Assembly (NCBI GenBank): GCA_031276435.1 | Contig: JAISNB010000044.1 | Coordinates: forward strand, 1-9,222 | Origin: Burkholderiaceae bacterium | GTDB taxonomy: Bacteria; Pseudomonadota; Gammaproteobacteria; Burkholderiales; Burkholderiaceae_C | Direction of reading: 5' to 3' | DNA: 9,222 nt | In this document: one piece after another, positions 1-7,076 of the stretch | Layout of the letters: each line of letters begins with the position of its first letter | How positions within the stretch are numbered: position 1 is the first letter of the stretch | Translations under genes and position numbers: made by a program | The notes under the pieces: model-generated | What the model saw: the letters and a program-made list of their open reading frames with translations, nothing else | What the model was told of the DNA's origin: nothing | The model's database searches: none

Positions 1-243
1 CTGGCGACAGACTACTCGGGCAAAGGCATTCGCATCAACGCGGTTTGCCCCGGCTACATCGACACGCCGCTGCTCGACCACCTGCCGCCCGAAGTCAAAC
101 AGGCCCTGGCCAAGCTGCACCCGGTGGGCCGACTGGGCAGGCCTGAAGAAGTCGCCGCCGTGGTGCTTTTCCTGGCCAGTGACGAGGCATCGTTTGTCAC
201 CGGCTCCTCACTGCTGGTGGACGGCGGCTACACCGCGCAATGA
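1..243 (+). CDS. Short-chain dehydrogenase/reductase (SDR), C-terminal 80 residues only
   Basis: The window opens inside this gene, so only the last 80 residues are visible and the start lies to the left. The visible part has the usual end of a classical SDR oxidoreductase: the GIRINAVCPGYIDTPLL stretch after the active site (residues 9-25 of the fragment), then GRPEEVAAVVLFLASDEASFV and the terminal TGSSLLVDGGYTAQ. In classical SDRs the N-P-G-x-x-x-T-P segment lines the nicotinamide pocket and the VDGG end closes the fold. The NAD(P)-binding TGxxxGxG motif and the catalytic Ser-Tyr-Lys would lie upstream and cannot be checked, so substrate and cofactor are unknown. FabG-like and 3-hydroxyacyl or sugar dehydrogenases all end this way. 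The family call is firm; the specific reaction is not. Confidence 0.93.
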   Translation: MATDYSGKGIRINAVCPGYIDTPLLDHLPPEVKQALAKLHPVGRLGRPEEVAAVVLFLASDEASFVTGSSLLVDGGYTAQ

Positions 244-437
244 TTGGTACAAGCCGCTTGCGCCTTCGGAAAATCGCGCAAGCAGCGCCTTTGCCGGGAT
301 TGCTCCGCAAGGCGCCAAACGCAGCCGGGACAAGGCTTTGCAGCAATACCACAAAGCGTCCGACACGGCGCTCTTGCAAAAGAGAAACGCAAACAGGCCC
401 CAAGGCAGCGCGCCCGTGCACGCAGCTTGTGGAGCCT
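244..437. other. Convergent intergenic region with two adjacent inverted repeats
   Basis: This is 194 bp between the stop of the SDR gene (+) and the stop of the lectin-like gene (-). Small open frames here have no recognisable protein and no ribosome binding site. Two hairpin-capable repeats lie side by side just after the SDR stop: GCTTGCGC/GCGCAAGC (256-263 and 276-283, perfect) and GCGCCTTTGC/GCAAGGCGC (285-294 and 307-315, one bulged T). Neither is followed by a T-run on either strand. They may act as 3'-end structures or Rho-associated transcript ends, but that is inference. Confidence 0.4.
256..315. repeat. Tandem inverted repeats downstream of SDR gene
   Basis: Arms are 256-263 with 276-283 (8 bp, perfect, 12-nt loop) and 285-294 with 307-315 (9 pairs with one bulged T, 12-nt loop). 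They start 13 nt after the SDR stop codon. No poly-T follows, so a classical intrinsic terminator is not supported. Confidence 0.45.
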
Positions 438-1424
438 TCAATTTCTGACGCGGCGGCGCAGCGCGGGCAGGGTCAAAAGCGCCAACATGGCAGCCAGCGC
501 GCCCAGCGTGCTTTGGCCCAGTGCGGGAATGGATTTGACGGTGCGTCTGATGCGCACCTCGTGCACGTTGTTCGAGCCGCCCGTGCTGGCGCTGAAACCC
601 AGCTTGAACGTCGCGGGCGGGCTGGGCAGTTTGAGGGCCGGGATCACCGTGACAAAGTTCGTGCCCTTGCCGGTAGGATCGATTTCCACGGTCAACGTTG
701 GCTCAGGCTTGGCAACTGAAACGGCTGAAAGGGTAATGCGCACAGTTTGCGCATTTGCGCGATCCAGTGTTGAAACTTGCAGCCCGAAGCTGGACAGGGG
801 AACCGATGCCAGCAGGGGAAAGCCGCTGACAAGGTTGCCCGCGCCGCGCACAGTGACGCTCTGCGGGTTGGGCATACAAGGAATGGTGCAACCGTTGCCA
901 ATGTTCGAGTTGGAAAAACCGCCCCATTCATCCAGCCCAATGCCCACATAGCCACCGGTCACGCCGGGCACCGACGGAGAAGGCACTGCCGCATACCCCA
1001 AAGTGGCAGAGTGATAACCCAACGTGGGGTTGGTGGTATTGCCATCGAGCAGGTAGAACGCGAGTCCATCGGCTTTGCTGCCGCCGTAAGCGGCGTAATC
1101 AAAAGTGATTTGCAGGCCTTGCGCGGAAGAAAAGGGCTTGTTGTAGACGGCGGTTCCAACCTGCTCGTCTACATTTTGAGTCAGCCGCAGCCAGCCTTCG
1201 CCTTCGGCATCGTCGCCCGGATTGGGGCCAGCGGTCAAATGGGGCGTCCAGGTTCCGGTTCCTGCTGCGCCCATGAGCTTCCACTCGGGCGGCAGTGTGG
1301 AGTTGAGAAAGGCCTCTTCAATGGAGAATGCGGCGGCGCGTGCGGGGACGGCAATGCCCCAGGCCGCGCAGGCCACAGCGGCTGCGAGCAGACCGCGCTG
1401 CAAGAAGGTCGATTTCGGATTCAT
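438..1424 (-). CDS. Secreted L-type-lectin-domain protein with IPTL-CTERM-like sorting signal
   Basis: The product has 328 residues. Residues 1-30 form a signal peptide with basic residues, an Ala/Leu-rich core and a VPARA cleavage site. Residues ~33-293 resemble bacterial L-type (legume-like) lectin domains: FDYAAYGGSKADGLAFYLLDG (108-128), GGYVGIGLDEWGGFSN (157-172, acidic pair where the family binds metal and sugar) and KLGFSASTGGSNNVHEVRI (274-292). A CTIPC cysteine pair (179-183) could form a disulfide. The end, IPALGQSTLG (299-308), then a hydrophobic helix and RRRVRN, has the layout of IPTL-CTERM (TIGR04174), a tail normally processed by exosortase H, although the usual W-G is replaced by S-T. 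I chose the ATG at 1424 because it starts the signal peptide and has GGGA just upstream; the frame stays open to 1508 but adds a non-signal-like leader. Expected role: surface or extracellular sugar binding, ligand unknown. It lies downstream of rpiA on the same strand but probably has its own promoter. Confidence 0.85.
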   Translation of the reverse strand: MNPKSTFLQRGLLAAAVACAAWGIAVPARAAAFSIEEAFLNSTLPPEWKLMGAAGTGTWTPHLTAGPNPGDDAEGEGWLRLTQNVDEQVGTAVYNKPFSSAQGLQITFDYAAYGGSKADGLAFYLLDGNTTNPTLGYHSATLGYAAVPSPSVPGVTGGYVGIGLDEWGGFSNSNIGNGCTIPCMPNPQSVTVRGAGNLVSGFPLLASVPLSSFGLQVSTLDRANAQTVRITLSAVSVAKPEPTLTVEIDPTGKGTNFVTVIPALKLPSPPATFKLGFSASTGGSNNVHEVRIRRTVKSIPALGQSTLGALAAMLALLTLPALRRRVRN

Positions 1425-1501
1425 TTTTTCCCAATCATGTGCGTCGTTGAACAAGGCAACGCGCGGCACTGGAGAGGCAGCGTAGCAGAAGCGGCGCGAA
1501 A

Positions 1502-1530
1502 ATTCCATGATCCGAAGAGGCTGTCAGCAA
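1502..1530 (-). promoter_or_regulatory. Possible sigma70 promoter of the lectin-like gene
   Basis: Read on the minus strand, TTGCTG (1525-1530) and TGGAAT (1502-1507) are 17 bp apart, each matching four of six consensus bases. This gives a leader of roughly 70 nt before the ATG at 1424. The match is modest and could be chance, but the 162-bp gap after rpiA leaves room for a separate promoter. Confidence 0.25.
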
Positions 1531-1558
1531 AAAATCCCAAAAAATGAGAAATAAGTCA

Positions 1559-1571
1559 CACTTTTGAAGTG
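1559..1571 (-). terminator. Weak hairpin with T-rich tail after rpiA
   Basis: CACTT/AAGTG forms a 5-bp stem with a 3-nt loop 15 nt beyond the rpiA stop. On the minus strand it is followed by a T-rich stretch containing two T6 runs (about 1530-1545). The stem is short and the T-runs are not adjacent, so terminator function is doubtful. Confidence 0.2.
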
Positions 1572-1586
1572 CGCGCGATGTTGCAT

Positions 1587-2276
1587 TTACACATCAAAAC
1601 GCAGGGTTTGCACGCCTTGCGGCGTGCCCAGCAGGCAGATTTGCGCGCGCTGGTGCGCAAAGATGCCCACGGTGACGACGCCGGGCCATTGATTGACGGC
1701 GCTTTCAAAGGCCAGCGGGTCGGTGATGCGCAGGCCGCTGACGTCCAGGATGTGCTGGCCGTTGTCGGTAATCAGGGGCTGGCCGTTTTTCAGGCGCAGT
1801 GTGGCTTGGCCTTGCGCGCCGCATACGCCAGCGGCAAACTGGCGCGCGATGCGGCTGGCGGCCATGGGGATGACCTCTACCGGCAGCGGGAAGTTGCCCA
1901 GTACGGGAACGCGCTTGGATGCGTCGGCAATGCAGATGAACCGGCGCGCCAGCGCGGCGACGATTTTCTCGCGCGTGAGCGCCGCGCCGCCGCCTTTGAT
2001 CATGCAGCCGCGCGGGTCGATTTCGTCGGCGCCGTCCACGTACAGGGCCAGCGCCTGGACTTCGCTGGCGTCAAATGTTGCGATGCCGGCTGCGCGCAGC
2101 AGGGCGGTGGATGCGTCCGAACTGCTGACTGCGCCTTTGACGGGCACTTTCATGCCAGCGAGCAAGCGGATGAAGTGGTTGACCGTGGAGCCTGTGCCCA
2201 CGCCCACGATTTCCCCGGGCGTTACGTATTCGAGCGCGGCCTGGGCGGCCATGGCCTTGAGCGCATCTTGCGTCAT
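1587..2276 (-). CDS. rpiA: Ribose-5-phosphate isomerase A
   Basis: RpiA interconverts ribulose-5-phosphate and ribose-5-phosphate in the cytosolic non-oxidative pentose phosphate pathway and supplies ribose for PRPP. The 229-residue product is close to the usual ~220. It carries the phosphate-binding GVGTGSTV (25-32), SSSDAS (51-56), the signature YVDGADEID (79-87) and KGGGAALTREKI (94-105). Asp81, Asp84, Lys94 and Glu103 fall at the numbers I recall for the E. coli active site, so it should be active. The ATG at 2276 (MTQDALK) matches the family start and has CGGAGA upstream (2288-2293); the frame extends to a TTG at 2306, adding ten residues that would cover this ribosome binding site. pyrD diverges only 43 bp away, so the two genes must share or interleave their promoter region. 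Confidence 0.97.
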   Translation of the reverse strand: MTQDALKAMAAQAALEYVTPGEIVGVGTGSTVNHFIRLLAGMKVPVKGAVSSSDASTALLRAAGIATFDASEVQALALYVDGADEIDPRGCMIKGGGAALTREKIVAALARRFICIADASKRVPVLGNFPLPVEVIPMAASRIARQFAAGVCGAQGQATLRLKNGQPLITDNGQHILDVSGLRITDPLAFESAVNQWPGVVTVGIFAHQRAQICLLGTPQGVQTLRFDV

Positions 2277-2319
2277 TTGCGACAATTCTCCGGTTGGTTC
2301 GATCAAAAGGCATTATCTG
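2277..2319. promoter_or_regulatory. 43-bp divergent start region of rpiA and pyrD
   Basis: Both start codons face outward from this very short gap. It holds a ribosome binding site for each gene: AAAAGG (2305-2310) for pyrD and, on the other strand, CGGAGA (2288-2293) for rpiA. There is not enough room for two separate full promoters plus leaders, so core elements must lie partly inside the neighbouring coding regions or the mRNAs have very short leaders. I see no convincing -35/-10 pair. Confidence 0.45.
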
Positions 2320-3444
2320 ATGGCATGGTTTCCATACGGCCTGGCACGGCCTTTTTTGTTCAGCCTGGATGCCGAGACGGCGCACGCGCTGACTGTGGGG
2401 CTGCTGGCGCGCGGCCAGGGTGGGCCGCTGCAATGCGCGTGGACGCAGCCGCGCGTGCAAGACGCGGTGACGCTGGCGGGGCTGCGCTTTCCCAACCGCG
2501 TGGGGCTGGCCGCTGGTTTGGACAAGAACGGCTGTTGCGTCGACGCGTTTGCCGCCATGGGGTTTGGTTTTATCGAGGCGGGCACGGTGACGCCGCTGCC
2601 GCAGCCTGGCAACCCGGGGCCGCGCCTGTTTCGCCTGCCAGCGCGGCGCGCGCTCATCAACCGGATGGGGTTCAACAACGACGGGTTGCAGGCTTTTTTG
2701 CACGCCATCGCCAAGTCGCGCCTGTACGGCCAATTGCGCGCGCCTGCCACGGCTGACGCGGCGTCGCCGCAACCGCCACGCCCGCTGCTTGGACTGAACA
2801 TTGGCAAGAATGCCGCCACGCCCATGGAGCGCGCCATGGACGATTACCTGACGGCGCTCGATGGCGTGTACCCGCTGGCCGATTATGTGGCGGTCAATGT
2901 GTCCAGCCCCAACACCCGCAATTTGCGCGATTTGCAGTCCGATGCGGCGCTGGATGCGCTGCTGTCGGCGCTGCAAGCGCGCAGGCAGGCGCTGGCCGGG
3001 CAGCATCGGCGGCAAGTGCCGCTGTTTCTGAAGATCGCGCCCGATCTGGACGCCGCGCAGGTGGCCGCCATTGCCAGCGCGCTGCAACGCCATGGCATGG
3101 ATGGCGTGATTGCCACCAACACCACGCTGGCGCGCGACGCGGTGCAAGGCCTGCCGCATGCCGATGAGGCGGGCGGCCTGTCGGGCAGCCCGCTGCTGGA
3201 GGCCAGCAACCGCGTGATTGCCGGGTTGCGCGCGGCGCTCGGGCCACGCTTTCCCATCATTGGCGCGGGCGGCGTGCTCAGCGGACAGGACGCGGCCAGC
3301 AAGTTGCAGGCGGGCGCCGATGTGGTGCAGATTTACACCGGCCTGATTTACCGCGGCCCAGCCCTGGTGCGCGAAGCGGCGCTGGCGCTCAAAGGCGAGG
3401 CCGCCCGGCGGCAGCAGCAGGCTACGCAAAAAACAGCGCCGTGA
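2320..3444 (+). CDS. pyrD: Dihydroorotate dehydrogenase (quinone), class 2
   Basis: PyrD oxidises dihydroorotate to orotate in de novo UMP synthesis, passing electrons through FMN to membrane quinone. The 374-residue product begins with the short amphipathic membrane-associating region of class 2 enzymes (1-30, PFLFSLDAETAHALTV). It then shows FMN-site motifs GLAAGLDKNG (62-71), GLNIGKN (158-164), VNVSSPNTRNL (192-202), ATNTT (265-269), GAGGVLSGQDA (315-325) and YTGLIYRGP (339-347). Ser196 in NVSSPNT corresponds to the class 2 catalytic base (Ser175 in E. coli); class 1 enzymes use Cys. It is longer than E. coli PyrD (336), partly from a Pro/Ala-rich loop at ~141-154 before GLNIGKN. The ATG at 2320 (MAWFPYG) fits the family start with AAAAGG upstream; the frame is open much further left but that lies antisense to rpiA. 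Its end overlaps the convergent antiporter gene by 23 bp. Confidence 0.96.
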   Translation: MAWFPYGLARPFLFSLDAETAHALTVGLLARGQGGPLQCAWTQPRVQDAVTLAGLRFPNRVGLAAGLDKNGCCVDAFAAMGFGFIEAGTVTPLPQPGNPGPRLFRLPARRALINRMGFNNDGLQAFLHAIAKSRLYGQLRAPATADAASPQPPRPLLGLNIGKNAATPMERAMDDYLTALDGVYPLADYVAVNVSSPNTRNLRDLQSDAALDALLSALQARRQALAGQHRRQVPLFLKIAPDLDAAQVAAIASALQRHGMDGVIATNTTLARDAVQGLPHADEAGGLSGSPLLEASNRVIAGLRAALGPRFPIIGAGGVLSGQDAASKLQAGADVVQIYTGLIYRGPALVREAALALKGEAARRQQQATQKTAP

Positions 3445-4864
3445 GCAGCCAAAAGAGCGGGATCAGAATGGCCCCGCTCCAGAGCATGTAGCCAAAAAAG
3501 CCCGGCATGCGCACGCCCTGGTTTTCGGCCATGGCCTTGACCATCAGATTGGGCGCGTTGCCGATGTAGGTGTTGGCGCCCATGAATACGGCTCCGGCCG
3601 AGATGGCGGCCAGCGCGCTGGCGTGAGCGCCCATCAGCACAGCGGCGTCGCCCCCTGCCATATTGAAAAACACCAGGTAGGTGGGCGCGTTGTCCAGCAG
3701 CGAGCTGAGCAGGCCCGTGGCCCAGAAATACGCCGCCGGGCTGGGCGTGGCTGCGCCAGCGTGGGTGATGGCGCGCACCATGGGCGCAAAAGGCCCGTCC
3801 ACGCCCGCCTTGAGCATGGCGATGACGGGCGCGATGGTCAAGAAAATGCCTGCAAACAGTTTGGCCACTTCTTGCAGCGGCATCCAGTCAAACTGGTTGG
3901 CGTTGCGCACCGCGCGCGGCGTCAGCCAGAGCGAGAGCGCAACGATGAGCAACAGGCCCGCGTCGCGCGCCAGCGCGGGCAGGCCCACGGGTGTGCCAAA
4001 AATGTCCAGCGTGACGCGGCTTTGCCACAGGCCAGACAGCAGCGCCAGCCCCACAATGCCAGCGAGCAGCGCGAAATTGAATGCGCCATCCAGCCCCAGG
4101 CGCCGCGTATCGGGCGTGGGATCGGGCGCGCCAAGCTCGCCGCGCTGGCGGAAAAAATAACTGTCGATGGCGTAAAACAGCGCCAGCAACAGCGCCAGCG
4201 CCAGCAGCATCGGCAGTCCGATGTGGCGCGCCGTCCAGAAGAAATCGACGCCTTTCAGAAATCCGAGGAACAGCGGCGGATCGCCCAGCGGCGTGAGCGC
4301 GCCGCCAATGTTGCCGACGATGAAGATGAAGAAAATCACCACGTGCGCGACGTGCTGGCGGTTGTCGTTGGCGCGCAGCAGCGGGCGAATCAGCAACATG
4401 CATGCGCCCGTGGTGCCCATCACGCTGGCCAGCGCCGCGCCAATGGCCAGCAGCCCGGTGTTGAGCGCAGGCGATCCGTGCAGATTGCCCTTGACGTAGA
4501 TGCCGCCCGAAACGGTGAACAGCGCCGCCAGCAAAAGAATGAACGGCAAATATTCGGCCACCAGCGCGTGCGCCAGCATTTCAAGCGCCAGGCTGGCACC
4601 AAACGTCCAGGCAAACGGCAGCAGGAAAGCCAGCGTCCAGGCCGCCACGATTTTGCCGAAGTGGCGGTGCCAGAAGATGGGTGCCAGCAGCGGCCCGAAC
4701 GCGATGCTGAGCAGCAGCGCCGCAAACGGCAGGCCCCATCCAGCGGAAAGGGCGGCACCATCCAGCCCGGCGGCAGCTTGCGCGGGCCAGGTGGTCGCGC
4801 CCAGCAGCAACAGCAGCGCAAGGCGTTGCAGCTTGCCCAAACCAGTTGTCGGTCTGAAGTTCAC
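3422..4864 (-). CDS. CitMHS/NhaD-like membrane antiporter (putative sodium:proton antiporter)
   Basis: This is a polytopic inner-membrane protein of 480 residues with about 11-12 predicted helices, of the ion transporter superfamily that includes NhaD, ArsB and CitMHS (best guess: the CitMHS_2 group, often annotated as sodium:proton antiporter). Two halves each carry a re-entrant-type motif: GTTGACMLLIRPLLRAN (150-166) with GNIGGALTPLGDPPLFLGF (184-202), and LLDNAPTYLVFFNMAGG (389-405) with GANTYIGNAPNLMVKAMAE (429-447). The repeated asparagine and G-D-P/N-A-P elements are typical of the transport core. The N-terminus (1-31) looks like a signal peptide. The start is GTG at 4864 with only a weak ribosome binding site, so it is uncertain; a TTG at codon 8 is an alternative. 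It follows pncB by 57 bp on the same strand, probably in one transcript. The transported ion (Na+, citrate or another anion) cannot be decided from the sequence. Confidence 0.85.
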   Translation of the reverse strand: MNFRPTTGLGKLQRLALLLLLGATTWPAQAAAGLDGAALSAGWGLPFAALLLSIAFGPLLAPIFWHRHFGKIVAAWTLAFLLPFAWTFGASLALEMLAHALVAEYLPFILLLAALFTVSGGIYVKGNLHGSPALNTGLLAIGAALASVMGTTGACMLLIRPLLRANDNRQHVAHVVIFFIFIVGNIGGALTPLGDPPLFLGFLKGVDFFWTARHIGLPMLLALALLLALFYAIDSYFFRQRGELGAPDPTPDTRRLGLDGAFNFALLAGIVGLALLSGLWQSRVTLDIFGTPVGLPALARDAGLLLIVALSLWLTPRAVRNANQFDWMPLQEVAKLFAGIFLTIAPVIAMLKAGVDGPFAPMVRAITHAGAATPSPAAYFWATGLLSSLLDNAPTYLVFFNMAGGDAAVLMGAHASALAAISAGAVFMGANTYIGNAPNLMVKAMAENQGVRMPGFFGYMLWSGAILIPLFWLLTALFFA

Positions 4865-4921
4865 CGGTGCCCAGCCTGTGTGCGTGTGGTGCGGGGCGGC
4901 TTGCGCGCGGCGCGCGTTGTG

Positions 4922-6163
4922 CTAGGCCGGGCGCTCGTTGCGCGCGCCGGGCGCCAGGGCGTGGGCTGCCAGCGCCTTTGGCCCGGGCAGCGGCAAGTCG
5001 AACACTTGGCGCAGATAGGCCAGATAGTTTTCGTCGTCGCACATGCCTTTGCCCGGCGAGTCCGATATTTTGGCGACAGGCTGGCCGTTGCAATGGACCA
5101 TTTTGATGACGATTTGCAGCGGCGTGTAGCCCAGATCGTTGGTCAGGTTGGTGCCCACGCCAAAGGCCAGTTTGCAGCGGCCGCGAAACCGCTGGTAGAG
5201 CGCGATGGTGCGCTCGATGGTCAGGCCGTCAGAGAAAATCAGCGTTTTGGTGAGCGGGTCGCAGCGGTTGCGCCGGTAGTGCTCGATCATGCGCTCGCCC
5301 CAGTCGAAGGGGTCGCCGCTGTCGTGGCGCGCGCCATCGAAGAGCTTGCAGAAATACATGTCGAAGTCGCGCAAGAAGGCGCTCATGCCGTAGACGTCAG
5401 ACAGCGCAATGCCCAGATCGCCCCGGTATTCCTGCGCCCATTTGTCGAAGCCGAAGATCTGGCTGTCGCGCAGGCGCGGGCCGAGCGCCTGGCAGGCTTG
5501 TAGATATTCGTGCGCCATGGTGCCCAGCGGCGTCAGCCCAAGCTCCATGGCGTACAGCACGTTGGATGTGCCCGCAAATTGCCCCTTGGCGCCCGTGCCC
5601 AGGCCAGCGGCCAGGGTGCGCAATATTTCCGCGTGCCAATCGCGCGAAAAGCGCCGGCGCGATCCGTAGTCGGCAATTTTCAGATCTTCCAGCCCCGCGC
5701 CCTGAATGCTGGCAATCTTGGCTTGCAGGCGGCGGCGGCCTTCGGCCCAGTCGGGCCGGGGTTGGGTGTTGCGGAAATAGACTTCGCTGACGATGGAGAG
5801 CACCGGCACTTCAAAAAGAATGGTGTGCAGCCAGGGGCCGTGGATGCGGATGTCGATCTCGCCATTGTCGAGCGCGGTGACGGTGATGTTTTTCTCGCCC
5901 AGCCTGAACAGGCCCAGAAACTCCACAAAGTCGCTTTTGATAAAGCGCAGCGAGCGCAGGTAGTCCAGCTCGGCCTCGTGAAAGCGCAGGCTGCTCAGGT
6001 GCGCGATTTCCGCGCGGATTTCATCCGCGTAGGGCGCCAGTTGCACGCCAGGCGTGCGGCATTTGAATTTGTACTCCACCTGGGCGCCCGGAAACTGGTG
6101 CAGCACGACCTGCATCATGGTGAACTTGTACAGGTCGGTGTCAAGCAGGCTGCGAATAATCAT
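4922..6163 (-). CDS. pncB: Nicotinate phosphoribosyltransferase
   Basis: PncB joins nicotinate to PRPP, with ATP hydrolysis, giving nicotinate mononucleotide in the cytosolic Preiss-Handler NAD salvage route. The product has 413 residues (E. coli ~400). Recognisable segments are SLLDTDLYKFTMMQ (5-18), VEYKFKCR (29-36), DYGSRRRFS (165-173), GTSNVLYA (198-205), PLGTMAHEYLQACQAL (212-227) and near the end KISDSPGKG and DDENYLAYLRQVFDLP. His218 in TMAHE corresponds to the histidine that is phosphorylated in enterobacterial PncB. I chose ATG 6163 because MIIRSLLDTD matches the family start; the frame continues to a TTG at 6184 (seven more residues), and neither start has a strong ribosome binding site. 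The gene is preceded by a nitroreductase gene (87-bp gap) and followed by the antiporter gene, all on the same strand. Confidence 0.96.
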   Translation of the reverse strand: MIIRSLLDTDLYKFTMMQVVLHQFPGAQVEYKFKCRTPGVQLAPYADEIRAEIAHLSSLRFHEAELDYLRSLRFIKSDFVEFLGLFRLGEKNITVTALDNGEIDIRIHGPWLHTILFEVPVLSIVSEVYFRNTQPRPDWAEGRRRLQAKIASIQGAGLEDLKIADYGSRRRFSRDWHAEILRTLAAGLGTGAKGQFAGTSNVLYAMELGLTPLGTMAHEYLQACQALGPRLRDSQIFGFDKWAQEYRGDLGIALSDVYGMSAFLRDFDMYFCKLFDGARHDSGDPFDWGERMIEHYRRNRCDPLTKTLIFSDGLTIERTIALYQRFRGRCKLAFGVGTNLTNDLGYTPLQIVIKMVHCNGQPVAKISDSPGKGMCDDENYLAYLRQVFDLPLPGPKALAAHALAPGARNERPA

Positions 6164-6250
6164 GGCGTTCAGCGGTTTTCCCAAAAAGGCAGTGGCGGTA
6201 CTGGTTCGGCATGGTGGTGTGCTCGTCGCCCGGGCGCGCGCAGTGGCGGT

Positions 6251-7000
6251 TCACCCGGCCACGCCCTGCGGCGGCTGCGGCACCCAGTGCGTGAAGGCCG
6301 ATACCGGCTCGCGCGGGGCGCTGAAGGTGTTGACCGGCGCATCCGGATCGGCCCAACCCAGAGCCATGCCGCAAACCAGCATTTCTTCAGCCGAAGCGCC
6401 AATGTGCGGCAGTACGATGGAGGCATAGTCATTCCAGGCCGCCTGCGGACACGTGTGCAGACCATGCGCGCGCGCGGCCAGCATCAGGTTTTGCAGGAAC
6501 ATGCCGTAGTCCAGCAAACTGCCCTGGCCCATGACGCGATCGACGGTAAACATCAGGCCCACCGGCGCGTCAAACAGCCTGAAATTGCGCTGGTGCTGCG
6601 CGTGCATGCGGTCTTTGTCGCCCTTGGCAATGCCCAGCAGGCCATACAGGCTCCACCCGCTTTGGCGGCGGCGGCCCAGGTAAGGCTCGACCCACTGGCG
6701 CGGGTAATAGTCGTAATCGGCGCGGAAATTGGTTTCCAGCTCGGGGTGCTCGCGCAGGCTGTCGTGGGCCTGGCAGACTTTGTCGCACAGCGCGTCGCGC
6801 GTGGCGCCTTCCAGCACGTACACCTTCCACGGCTGCGTGTTGGTGCCCGACGGGGCGCGGCTGGCCAATTGCAGCAGCCGATCCAGCAGATCGCGCGGCA
6901 CGGGCTTGTCACGCAAGAAAGCGCGCACGCTCAAACGGTTTTCAATGGCCGCATCAACGCTGGCGGGATCGGCAATCGGCGTGGTCAGTTGTGTGGTCAT
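6251..7000 (-). CDS. Nitroreductase family FMN-dependent oxidoreductase
   Basis: The product is a 249-residue cytosolic flavoprotein. Members of this family reduce nitro compounds, quinones or enones with NAD(P)H; the physiological substrate here is unknown. Visible motifs are RLSVRAF (22-28; R-S-x-R contacts the FMN phosphate), ASRAPSGTNTQPWKVYVL (46-63; N-x-Q-P-W FMN-site motif) and the C-terminal VCGMALGWADPDAPVNTF, the usual G-x-G-x-x-D/P segment before the last strand. The ATG at 7000 is supported by AAGGTG about 6 nt upstream on the coding strand; the frame stays open to 7120 but that stretch is the regulatory region. It is first in a possible nitroreductase-pncB-antiporter transcript, and a palindrome lies over its likely promoter. 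The longer spacer of ~60 residues after the Q-P-W motif, with YDYYPRQWVEPYLGRRR, is typical of one nitroreductase subgroup in proteobacteria as far as I recall. Confidence 0.92.
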   Translation of the reverse strand: MTTQLTTPIADPASVDAAIENRLSVRAFLRDKPVPRDLLDRLLQLASRAPSGTNTQPWKVYVLEGATRDALCDKVCQAHDSLREHPELETNFRADYDYYPRQWVEPYLGRRRQSGWSLYGLLGIAKGDKDRMHAQHQRNFRLFDAPVGLMFTVDRVMGQGSLLDYGMFLQNLMLAARAHGLHTCPQAAWNDYASIVLPHIGASAEEMLVCGMALGWADPDAPVNTFSAPREPVSAFTHWVPQPPQGVAG

Positions 7001-7076
7001 GCAATCACCTTGTGAAAGTGGGGGAAAGTCTGGAAATTCACGCGCGGCAAAGATGCGCGCGTCGCCGCGCACAATT

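Noticed and set aside
1693..2319. Upstream in-frame extension of pyrD through the rpiA region
   Set aside because: The extension is antisense to rpiA and has no relation to PyrD; the family start is at 2320 with a ribosome binding site.
2071..3429. Open frame of 452 codons on the minus strand under pyrD
   Set aside because: The translation is dominated by Arg, Gln, Ala and His, typical of a shadow frame; pyrD on the other strand is complete.
3623..5503. Open frame of 626 codons on the plus strand
   Set aside because: It lies antisense to the antiporter and pncB genes, and its translation is Arg/Gln/His-rich without any domain. Long antisense frames are normal in GC-rich DNA.
5510..7015. Open frame of 501 codons on the plus strand
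   Set aside because: It is antisense to pncB and the nitroreductase gene, has no recognisable family, and the minus-strand proteins have full family motifs.
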